A DNA stretch of 64,000 bases from Euonymus europaeus (Eukaryota > Streptophyta > Magnoliopsida > Celastrales > Celastraceae), in contig OY756965.1 of assembly GCA_963580455.1 (NCBI GenBank), positions 3,236,501 to 3,300,500 of the forward strand. Reading direction: 5' to 3'. The position numbers and the translations under genes are program-made. Within the stretch, counting starts at the first letter, position 1. Each line of letters begins with the position of its first letter. This document shows positions 55,065-64,000 of this stretch, piece after piece. Below the pieces are notes generated by a model. It was not told where the DNA came from. It saw only the letters and a list, made by a program, of their open reading frames with translations, and ran no database searches.

Positions 55065-55192
55065 CTCTGGAAAATCAAGGACAGCCAACTTATCTATTGC
55101 ATCCGAATCTACATCTGAAGATGCAGAATCAAGGGCTAAGGTTATGCTTCCAAATCCAACTTTTTGAAGAAGTCGAATCCTTAGTTGAATCT
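55065..55192 (-). pseudogene. Captured exon-like fragment of unknown gene
   Basis: An open stretch reads IQLRIRLLQKVGFGSI, then a DSASSDVDSDAIDKLAVLDF piece ending CCAGAG|GTAAGAG, a consensus splice donor at 55064-55063. Coding-like composition and a retained donor suggest an exon captured from genomic DNA. I do not recognise the source gene. Confidence 0.45.
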
Positions 55193-55206
55193 AAGGGGAG
55201 GAGGTG

Positions 55207-55467
55207 GACCTTTGCCCATACACCAAGCTGCCCTGATAGCTCAATCTCTGGGGTGCCACCGCCTACAATCAAAAACCTTTTGCTCACCAAACACCTAACC
55301 ACACACAAAGAATCATGCACGCTCCACTTTGCCTCATAAAGAACCAACTGTTTTGACCCACGAACAAGACCAGCGTGGCCCAACTTTTTAGCATGAAAAT
55401 GCTCAATATTTGAAATAAGTAAGCAGTTCAAAGTTTTAGTAATAAACTTAATCTCATCACGCTCCAC
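55207..55467 (-). pseudogene. CCT4 (TCP-1 delta chaperonin subunit) fragment
   Basis: TCP-1/CCT delta is a subunit of the cytosolic chaperonin that folds actin and tubulin. Here the minus strand reads VERDEIKFITKTLNCLLISN, IEHFHAKKLGHAGLV, then directly RGSKQLVLYEA, SLCVVRCLVSKRFLIVGGG and PEIELSGQLGVWAKV. The family has about 27 residues between the second and third pieces that are missing here. Several substitutions are unusual for CCT4. After WAKV the reading leaves the family. Only about 90 of some 535 residues are present, so it is not a functional subunit. Confidence 0.85.
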
Positions 55468-55492
55468 AACACTAATGCAATTAAGATCATAT

Positions 55493-55967
55493 TCAAGCTA
55501 AGAAGTATAGATAAAACAGAGTCGGAGAGAGAGAATTGGAGAGAGAGAATTGGAGAGAGAAGTAGGGTTTTGGAGAGAGAGATGATACTGGTTTGAGGTG
55601 TTTTGAGATTGGGTTTTTTATGTTTTTAATTTGGAGTGAGACGGGTAAAATTTGGGGTGTAGATAGCCCCACCCCTAAATCCTTCTTTCCACTAATGCCT
55701 TGTAGTTGTACGTTGGCAAACATATCACCATTAGCGTTGCATCCAATTATTGAAAATGAAAACAAACCTAACATAATCAAACACGTACATATGCAACATC
55801 AAACTAGCATACTCTAATTGACAAAGAAATTTTGCAGACATAAGAGAGAACGAATTAGAGCTGATGAATCCAATGATTTTGCCTCCATCTTCAATTGAGA
55901 CGTTTGGCCTAATACTCGTGGAAATTAGGACAAAGAAAACCCATAGAAGACCGAGCTTTGGGGCCAT
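55493..55967 (-). other. GA-rich tract and signal-peptide-like ORF inside the Pack-MULE
   Basis: 55515-55585 has repeated GGAGAGAGAGAATT units (plus strand), like a pyrimidine-rich plant leader in reverse. 55967-55731 (minus) opens MAPKLGLLWVFFVLISTSIR, a good secretion signal, followed by about 55 unrecognised residues. It may be another captured piece, possibly with an intron; no family match. Confidence 0.35.
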
Positions 55968-56433
55968 GATAAAAATTGACCAACCATTTTTCTCTTCTTT
56001 TGCTTCTCTGTTATTTCCGACAAATCCTCATTGAAATTGGATTTTGAAGAAAATGGAATCCAGTGGATTTGAACATACCAATACATACTCAAGCGAATCC
56101 TCAAAAACGCATCTCACGACGTCCATCCTTTTCCAGATATAGCCATCGCCATCGCCGAGATAGGAATCGATCGGTTTGTTTGGGTAAGAAGAGAATGAAA
56201 AGATAAAAAAAAATTATAATTATTTTTATTGTTCCAGAATACCACATCATTAATTTTAAAAAAATCACATTTAATAAAGTTAACGGCCACGTCAAAGTCA
56301 TTTTAACGGAAATGGGTTGAAGGGCTTCTTTAGACCATTGTTCTAAGTAGAGGGGCTTGAACATGCCAAAAACAGTATGAGGGCTTAATCGACCAATTTT
56401 CAAAAATATAAGGGCTTATCTAATATTTCTCCC

Positions 56434-57532
56434 TTTACCAATCTACTCAAACAAAATTATAAATGAGTTTATCCATAGACAAAGAAATCCATTAAAATTT
56501 GCTCAAAATATGATTAATTGCAGGACTCTAGTATATTTACACCCCACAAAAACTAAAAAAATATATAACCGCACTTTTTCACATAATAAAATATCCAAAA
56601 ATGATAATTAAAGCAGTAAACAAGTTAATGATAACTCACTAAAACAATCCACAATAAATTTTCAAAGGAAAAATAAAGTGTACCTTAAATTAAAAAATTC
56701 ATCATTGTGAATTTGTCATAGGGCGTTGTCCAGCTAACGAAAAATGGCGACAATTTAAGTATATATAAGTTTTTTGCTCATATTGTTGCGCAATAAAAAA
56801 AAAGTTGGGTGTGATGATTCCATACCTTAAAAAATAGATAGTCAAAAATAAAGACCAAAATTAGAGTATAGTTAAAAAATAGTGGAATATAAATAAAACT
56901 GATCTTAATTGCATAAGTGCACTACTAGGTTAGAGCCCCCAGGCCCAAGTTTTATGAACCCATGCAATCGATGATTCAATTCTCTGACCATTTTTACTTT
57001 AGCCCAATCCAAATTTAGTTGTGCTAGGCCAAATTTGATATTAGTCATAGTACATACTTGATACTTTGATAGTCATTGACATTGTAGTCCCAGGCCCAAA
57101 ACATCCCATGTGAACCCTCGCCGTAAAATCCAAAATTGTGGTCCTTACCAAATTAATGCTCGCTAAAAGTAAACGATCGAAGATCGATCACACACCATCG
57201 TCCAGTACCAACTACAGTAAAAATAGATACACACAATTATATACTCAGTCAAATCTAATACTAATAACCCAAAGACAAGCCCATATCTGCCATGGCCCAG
57301 TCACGAACAAGTGAGAAACTCATAAACCCATATTATTATAAAGACAAAATTGTAGGTAGGTCTACTTTATGAGACTTATTAAGGATAAGATCACTAATTT
57401 AAACTTATTTGCAACCAAGTCTAGTTATTAGGTTTTTTATAATTAATTTGATTTATATTTTTTGGATTCATGCTAATATTGGAGACTTTTAAGAAAAATA
57501 CATATTAAAAAGAAAATTTAATTTAGAAGATA
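56434..57532. other. AT-rich intergenic region
   Basis: No coding frame or resolved repeat. It lies between the Pack-MULE-like element and the truncated copia element. Confidence 0.4.
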
Positions 57533-58324
57533 TTGGTCAAGTATGCAATGCATGACTCCAAGAAAGGTTTATTGCCTTTTAGACATGGAGTTTCTCTTTC
57601 TAAGGACAACTGTCCTAAGACAGAAGAGGAAAGACAACAAATGAGTAAGGTACCATATGCTTCAGCAGTTGGTAGTCTTATGTACGCCATGCTATGCACT
57701 AGACCAGATGTTTGCTATGCAGTAGGATTGGTTAGTAGATATCAATCTAATCCAGGAATACATCACTGGACAGCGGTGAAACATATATTCAAGTATCTTC
57801 GGAGAACGAAAGATTATATGCTTGTTTACCGTAGTGATGAGATCATTCCAGTGGGCTATACTGATTCAGACTTTCAGGCAAATAATGACTTTAGGAGATC
57901 CACGCGCGTCTGGTTATGTATTTACCCTTGGTGGTGGAGCCATAAGTTGGAGGAGTGTGAAGCAAACTTGCATCGCAGACTCCACCATGGAAGCCGAATA
58001 TGTGGCAACTTCGGATGCCGCAAAAGAGGCTATATGGTTAAAGAAATTCCTTCTGGAATTAGAGGTAGTTCCTAATATTGAGAGACCTATGACCTTATAT
58101 TGCGACAATATGGGAGCCATAGCCCAAAGTAAGGAACCTCGCTATTACAGTAAAGGGAAACACATTGAACGTAAGTTCCATTTGATAAGGGAGTTCGTGC
58201 AGCGAAAGGATGTGGAGATACCAAAGATAGCCTCTTTGCATAATTTGACGGATCCATTCAGAAAGGCCCTTACAGGAAAAAGCTTTACAGCTCATGTTGA
58301 GGGGATGGGTGTTAGGATACTCTA
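57533..58324 (+). pseudogene. Copia reverse transcriptase end and RNase H, truncated
   Basis: Plus-strand frame has [36 protein letters not shown] and [19 protein letters not shown], then a frameshift near 57885-57915 to [56 protein letters not shown] and [16 protein letters not shown]. These are the terminal reverse transcriptase and RNase H segments of a copia polyprotein. Everything upstream is absent; the break lies at about 57530. The stop is at 58323-58325. Confidence 0.9.
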
Positions 58325-58354
58325 GTAGTATGTTCTTTAGTCCAAGTGGGAGTT

Positions 58355-60515
58355 TGTTGGGATAATGTCCTAAAAACATACAATGTTAAGGCAATTTTGA
58401 GATTCAAGAATAAACATTTTATGATTGCATTTGTGTTTTAAATGTTTATTTTAAATATTTCATTTATATGTGAATGTTCTATCAAGGTCTAAGGATGTTA
58501 GACATGTGAATCTTAGATACTCAGGTACACTTTAAATGTGAGTATAGATTGACACAAGATTCATTATTGCATCCTAAATCATTAGTCACAACCAGATTGA
58601 CAAAGCTAGGCATTTTGTTGATATAGGTTGTAGTGCATGGACATCTCCAATTAGGGGAATGGTTTGTCTTGACCATTTGAGATGATTCTCGGATTGATGC
58701 ACTAGTGTATATATGGACATGTACATTGACGGATTTACATAGGAATGAACAACCATAAAAATGCTATCAAAAGAGTTGTTCATCCTATAGCTGTGGGAGT
58801 ACAGTATATCTCAAGCTTGAGTAGGTCAATACGTTTATACTTATAGCGTGTGCATTTTGATTCATCAATAAGTGAGACACGCACTATTGTCAATAATCTT
58901 GATGAGTTGAATGTATGCTACTAGGGTATGAGCATAAACCTACAATATAGTCATTCATGTACTTTCAGTTACGGAAGTGTAAGCACCCATCTGAGAGGTT
59001 CAAATTAATCTATCCAGAAACTATGCATAGTGATTCTAACGAATCAAGCGTTGTGAATTAAATTGATCGACGGGTCAATTTAATACACTTAGATGATAGA
59101 TATAAAGGAATCTAGAACTCAGAGGAAATATGGATTTTGGAATTTTCGATAGTACGAATAAACTCACTCCGACTTACCGGGTGTTGCATGGAGGATATGC
59201 AGTACATTTCCTATAGGTCAAGGACAGGTTTCTAATTATGGAAAGGCCTCGATGTAAGAATCGTACATATTGGGGAGTGCATCCAAAGTTCAGGTAGTGT
59301 CATACGAACATTGGATTGATATATTATTCCTAGTAACAGGGTTTGGCGGTAAAGAATAATATTTCGGGAGCCACAATATGTATGTCCTGTGGAGTCCCCT
59401 TGGTAGCCCTAAATAATATCTTGTCATATTTAAGGAAGATCGACAAAATTCACCATATCACAACAATCACTGAGAAAGTTACAAGAATAGAATTTGTATA
59501 ACAAATAGATATAATTTTATTGGGCTTTCGTTCTTCCAATGATAATCCTAAGATAAAATTATTTTTGTTAAGATATGCAAATTTCTTTTAAGTGTATTTA
59601 TGGAAAACTAATAAGTCTCGAAATTTCGATTTAGATTGTAAAATAAATATTTTACATAATCGAAATTAAATCAAGAATGAACCAATGAGCAAAGTAATAT
59701 TTGAGTCTTGAGTTCTTGATGGATTAGGCCCCATGCTTGTTTTCCATTGTTAAGCATGTTTGGCCCGTTAATGAAGTGGTGCGATTACATTGAAATAATC
59801 ATGGTCACCATTATCTAACAATTAGAATTCCTATTGGATTAGGAAGTCTAAACCGAATCAAAGATTGAGACTTATTATTACATATATTTTCTTAAAGTGA
59901 AGGACATCTATCTCAATTAGAAGTCTTTAGTGCACTTTATAAATGCATTATAAAGGGACGTGAGATAAGGTGCCAGTATATATAGGCATGCAAGGTTTTA
60001 TTAAAAAAAAAAGACTTTGAGTGTTCGATATATATAAAACAAAAAAAGGCCGTGTGTTACATTCAATAAAAACAAAAACAACAGCGGTTTGTGATTTCGT
60101 ATGGTTCACTATCAATGGGTGATTTTGCTTTACTCTTTCGCAAGGAGATTAAAGGGAATATCTAAGAAACGACGCAGGCCGTTCTTGGTGATCCGTTCAT
60201 TACTCTATCAATCGGTGGTTCGTGATCAATACGGATAGCATGTTAGACCTCGATAGTAAAGAGGTTGGTATTCATCTTCTACCTTCTTCATGCCATGATT
60301 GTATGTTTAGATCTAAGAATTATTTTATATGAAATTAATACTAGAAGCATGCTAGGATTAATTACAAAATTAATTAGATCTAGGATAACACTCTTGATAG
60401 GCGTGTAGCATGTTAGGGATGTATGGTTTCCGATTAAATTTTTGATTTGTACCTATACTAAGAATGATCTGTTAAACGCTTTCGCATGTTCTAAAATTTA
60501 TTTTAGCTACCAACA
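58355..60515 (+). repeat. 3' LTR of the truncated copia element (2.16 kb)
   Basis: Begins TGTTGGGATAATGTCC directly after a purine-rich tract (TCCAAGTGGGAGTT) and ends TAGCTACCAACA, giving TGTTGG/CCAACA termini. It is long for a copia LTR but within the range of large families such as SIRE or Angela. An A-rich stretch at 60003-60050 lies downstream of a TATATATA motif near 59976. The 5' LTR is missing. Confidence 0.78.
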
Positions 60516-60759
60516 TTAACCTAGTGAAAAAAAATTACATAGCATATATACTAATTAAACTATTTTTGAAAATTAATGTAATTAAAAAAGTACGTTAAAA
60601 AATATCGATGATGAATCTTGTTAGAAAGAGTTTTATGTGCTAAGTTCGAATATGTATTTTTTTAAAAAAAATTTACCATGTATTTTAAAAGATAAAACGT
60701 TTTAAAATTTTATTTATAAAAAAATACAAAAATTGTATTGAATTAAACTTTATTCTAAA

Positions 60760-62909
60760 CTAGTGTAATGCCCGCGCTACGCGCGGTTTAATGGTAATAA
60801 ACATGAATCATTTTCTCAATCGTGCTTAGGCTAATTTATCATTTATTTATCATTTACAAATGAGTTACAATATTTGATTCTAGAGTGCCAATCTACATAT
60901 GCTGGAGTTCATCCCTACAAAAAAATACATAATAGTCAATTATAATCAAAATATATGTACTAACATAAGTTTTTTAATATTTGAACCTACAAATTAACAT
61001 GTCTACAAAATGAATATATTTGAAAAAGTGTTTTCATTTTTTACCAGATGTGGAATGGTTCAATATTAGAAATGTCGAGGTTGACAAAAACCTCGGTTGC
61101 TCCATTAGTTGATAGTCGAAATATCCCTATGCCATTTTTTTCTAATTAAGAATTGGCCAAAAAAATATGGACAAAGTTTATTATGAAATAGTTGCATTAG
61201 GCCTTAAATTTGAATTAAGTATACCTCCAAACATCTTCATTGTAGTTGACGTAATGATCAAAATGGAATGTTTTGAAACATTTTCAGACATTGTGAGATC
61301 TAGTTCTTTGGCTTTGTTTGCCCACAATGTAAGTCTAACAGTGAAATCCCTGCATTTATTTAGCAACCAACGAAATTAATCAATTATAGAAATCATATAT
61401 TAAACTCAAATAAAAACACTTTTTTTGGTATACCTCGGGATTCCTATTTCAATCTCTTTCTTGTCAACCAATTTGCCACGAACAATAACTTTACTGGTAT
61501 TTCCATTTTTTAAAAGAACACCTCTCACATCTGTTGGTAAATCAATATTATAGAGTTAGACAAAAGGAGTCAACGAAATGAATTATAAATTAAGGGCAAA
61601 TGCTAATTAATAACCTGTCAACACTGATATTTCATCTAGGCGGCCAATGATTTCATCAGGATTTTTTATATCAAATTTGTGCATTAAGATGGAAAGTTGG
61701 GGTCCATCAGAGATCTCTGATATTTTTGTAGTTGGCAAGAATAATATCTTCAGATCATAATCGATCGGCCTATAGTAAGGCTTGCTTTCTACCACTCGAA
61801 AAGTAGTGATACGATATACTTTGCCCTCTTCCAATTGCCTCCTAAATATATCGACATGACGTTGGCCAATTGTTGCATGCATTGTGAATCCCTAAAAAAT
61901 CACAAGCATTAGAACTTTCTTGATTGATAACAACATAGAGATATACTCTTAGACGGTGATAAACAATCCAAACATATTTACCTCTTCGTCGATTAGAATC
62001 ATATCAATTCCAATGAGTTCATCATCATTGCTTAAATTGATTGCATCCCACATACGTGTGATTTGCGCGTTAATCCTCTATTGAATTCTATTTGTTTGGA
62101 GATTTGCAAACATTGTGGCTGCCATCTTGTGCAAAATTTTACAAACTTGTATGGATGTATGGATGGCCGATTATATATAAAGGGAAGGGGATGTGATGAA
62201 TTCATGGGATTTCATTAATAACATAAATAGCATAAATTCTTATCACAAAAAATAAATGAAATCATTTAATAACTTAATGGCCAAGTTAAACATATATCAA
62301 GTAAAGGATAAGTCGTGTGAATGTGATGGATTCATGGAATTTCATGGGTAAGATGAATAACATAAATTCTTATCACTTAAACATAAATGAAATCATTGAA
62401 TAATTTAATGGCCAAGTTAAACGTCTTAGGTAAATGAATGACTATTATATGAGGGCATTTCACTCAAGATTCATCAATCAAGCAAAGACTATTCTTATTC
62501 CTATGTTTAATACGTTGGTTTGACAATGAATGGTAAAGTAATGTTAAATACGATGCTTTGACAATGAATGAGTGGTAAAATAATATTTAGTTTAGCAAAG
62601 GTTGTAATTATTGTAACGTAACTTGTTATTTACTTACTTATTCACTCAATTTCAATTATGTGTTAAATAGCATAAATTTTTATCACAAAAACATAAATGA
62701 AATCATTTAATAACTTAATGGTCAAGTTAAATGTATATGAAGTTAACTCAATTATGTGTCATTTACTTATTCACTTATTCACTCAAAACTAATGAATCCT
62801 ATGTGTCACACACTCAACATCCTATGTGGCACTCAACTACAAAACTCTAGATGACATGGTCTCATGTGAGCATCCTTGAGGCTCAGCTTTACTTAAAGTA
62901 ATAGATAGA
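60760..62909 (-). mobile_element. Helitron (2150 bp) carrying an RPA1-like gene
   Basis: Minus-strand 5' end TCTATCTATTACTTTAAG at 62909 (preceded by A) and 3' end CCGCGCGTAGCGCGGG hairpin (60786-60771), CATTACA, CTAG at 60763-60760, followed by T. This fits insertion between A and T with TC...CTAG termini. Inside is a decayed RPA1-like gene. There is no Rep/helicase, so the element is non-autonomous. An alternative 5' TC four bases inward (62905) cannot be excluded. Confidence 0.82.
61181..62125 (-). pseudogene. RPA1-like OB-fold gene within the Helitron
   Basis: Replication protein A subunit 1-like proteins bind single-stranded DNA through OB folds; plant Helitrons often carry such genes. 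Exons on the minus strand: 62125-61982 (start MAATMFANLQTNRIQ, then a TAG stop, then RINAQITRMWDAINL and GIDMILIDEE), 61891-61615 (HATIGQRHVDIFRRQLEEGK, VYRITTFRVVESKPYYRP), about 61545-61436 (VRGVLLKNGNTSKVIVRGK) and about 61366-61181 (CRDFTVRLTLWANKAKELDL, ILIITSTTMKMFGG). Splice borders at 61981, 61893 and 61614 are GT/AG. The stop in exon 1 and loss after the second OB fold mark it as inactive. Confidence 0.8.
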
Positions 62910-63587
62910 TAAGTTTTATGGGTGAATTTAAATCTTCATAAGTTTACAAAAGTAGATCCACTTGCAATTTTCTTTATTATAAAAGCCCGACAAAGCCCAC
63001 ATAATACACTGACACCTTTCATATCTACCGTCCACGTGTCGAACATCCGAGCAACCACCCTCTAACATTTCGAATGGCAAACCATAAGAGCTCTCTTTCT
63101 CTCTCTAGGAGCAGTAGAAACTAAGTTCACTGTTTTGAATGAAAACAATGGTTAAGTTTTATGCTAGTAATTTTAAAACTATTTGCCATAATTCTTATTG
63201 TTTTTTTATTGGTTAATGGATCTGAAACTTCTGTGTCTCTATCTCTAGACTTACTAGTCTCAGAAATCTATGGTAGTAAAGAGTGATATATATTCTCTGC
63301 AAAAAAACCAGACTTTTCAGTTCAATCTTTAAGTGGGTCTTGACGTTTATGAATAGTGAAAGCCCATGCTTGAGTTTGAGCCCCTCCGGTTGTGTATTTT
63401 TTTTTAATATACATTAATGGGTTTTTAGTGAGCTTAGATGCATGTTCCTTCAAAGGGTCCACTACTTCAGTTTCAGGCATTTTTGGAGTTATCTGGTGAG
63501 CTTTAATGGTCTTTTTTGGTCTATTAATTATGACAAAGTTAGCCATTGAGTTCTTATAATTTGGTAACATAACAGATCTCAGTACAG
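62910..63587 (+). other. Upstream region or first intron of the remorin gene
   Basis: Non-coding as far as I can see. It probably contains the remorin promoter, a first exon and the first intron, but I could not identify the first exon. The minus-strand frame at 63322-63591 has no family resemblance. Confidence 0.4.
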
Positions 63588-64000
63588 ACATTGTTCAAGC
63601 TCTAGCTAGTTGTGTTGAAGAAATGAGATCTATTGAGGATAAAGGGTGTTACAACATTAATGGAGGATCAACACCAGAGACTTCAACCAGTACAATCATT
63701 AACAACTTTGAGTTTCACAAAGGGCATGTTAATGGAGGTAGTAGTACTCGTAGTTCTTCTCATCATCATCACCACCATAGAACAGCTTTAGGGAAGCCAA
63801 CACTATCAAAATGGGATGATGCACAAAAATGGCTGGTGGGGTTGTCAAGAGTTGGAGGAGGAGATAGGAATCAGAAGAACAAGCCAAGGAACTCCAATGC
63901 CGATGACCGGAGACTGATTGCTCCCGTTCCACAGAAGGAGCAGGACTACTCAAGCGGCGAAGATGAGGAAAATGGGTTGCCTCTTTCATTAACAAACAAC
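63588..64000 (+). CDS. Remorin-family protein, partial (right edge)
   Basis: Plant remorins are membrane-microdomain proteins involved in signalling and cell-to-cell transport. An exon starts after an acceptor (CAGTACAG|ACATTG) at 63588 and stays open to the window end. It contains VQALASCVEEMRSIEDKG, FEFHKGH, a run of six His, LGKPTLSKWDDAQKWLVGLS, KPRNSNADDRRLIAPVPQKE and DYSSGEDEE. The SKWDDAQKWLVG and RRLIAPVPQKE blocks recall remorins such as Arabidopsis At1g67590. The conserved C-terminal coiled-coil remorin domain lies beyond the window. The first exon and start codon are not identified; an internal ATG at 63623 is a fallback start. Confidence 0.75.

Larger units (their letters stand above)
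54576..56433. mobile_element. Pack-MULE-like element (1.86 kb) with captured gene pieces
   Basis: Left (54576 onward) and right (56433 backward) ends form inverted repeats of about 95-100 bp. Left GGGACAATTATTGCATAA matches GGGAGAAATATTAGATAA; both then share TTTTTGAAAA, GATTAAGCCCTCATA, TTTTTGGC(C/A)TGTTCAAG and CCCTCTACTTAGAA. Long inverted repeats with no transposase suggest a non-autonomous Mutator-like element. The interior carries at least two host-gene pieces (separate entries). A 9-bp target duplication is not clear: TTTTAGCAT on the left, TTTACCAAT on the right. Confidence 0.72.

Noticed and set aside
63322..63591. Minus-strand 89-codon frame opposite the remorin region
   Set aside because: No recognisable domain; probably chance opening in the remorin upstream or intron sequence.

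Overview
The window is nuclear DNA of a flowering plant, almost certainly a eudicot. Genes carry many short introns with GT-AG borders, intergenic DNA is AT-rich, and the mobile elements are typical plant families (Ty1/copia, Ty3/gypsy, LINE, tRNA-derived and Au-type SINEs, hAT, PIF/Harbinger, Mutator-like, Helitron). I cannot name the species from sequence alone.

Four complete protein-coding genes can be assembled exon by exon, each closing in frame: (i) an NT-C2 (EEIG1/EHBP1-type) and dilute-like protein of 999 aa on the minus strand (8960-13438, 8 exons); (ii) a DEAH-box RNA helicase of 700 aa on the plus strand (28082-35742, 16 exons), matching Arabidopsis DEAH4/At1g27900 in length and sequence as I remember it; (iii) a DUF3537 multi-pass membrane protein of 443 aa, the plant gustatory-receptor-like family (41243-45021, 4 exons); (iv) a CDKG/PITSLRE-type protein kinase of 902 aa on the minus strand (50131-53987, 6 exons) with a 432-bp in-frame tandem duplication in its N-terminal region. 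A remorin-family gene starts near the right edge and runs out of the window. A DUF2828 (von Willebrand A-like) gene at 5249-7143 is broken by a frameshift and a stop, and a JAZ10/TIFY9-like copy at 2318-2612 is a deleted remnant.

The rest is largely layered transposon history. 1-2148: 5' part of a copia element with LTR and primer-binding site. 2980-4850: an older copia relic whose LTR was hit by an 877-bp hAT-like element. 14.4-18.7 kb: repeat-rich (Helitron end, SINE, LTR fragment, MITEs). 18.7-24.2 kb: a decayed copia element with a 1-kb Harbinger derivative inside its left LTR; the right LTR preserves the empty site. 24.2-27.6 kb: a decayed gypsy element on the minus strand. 38.4-40.0 kb: a LINE relic split by a solo LTR; removing the LTR restores the LINE frame. 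54.6-56.4 kb: a Pack-MULE-like element carrying a CCT-delta chaperonin fragment and at least one other exon-like piece, just upstream of the kinase gene. 57.5-60.5 kb: the 3' part of another copia element with a 2.2-kb LTR. 60.8-62.9 kb: a 2.15-kb Helitron carrying a decayed RPA1-like gene.

The four complete genes do not form a pathway; they look like independent housekeeping, signalling and membrane genes between transposon blocks. I see no operon, CRISPR array or clearly new molecular system. The most unusual points are the duplication inside the kinase gene, the Pack-MULE at its promoter, and several insertion events that can be dated relative to each other from the sequence.
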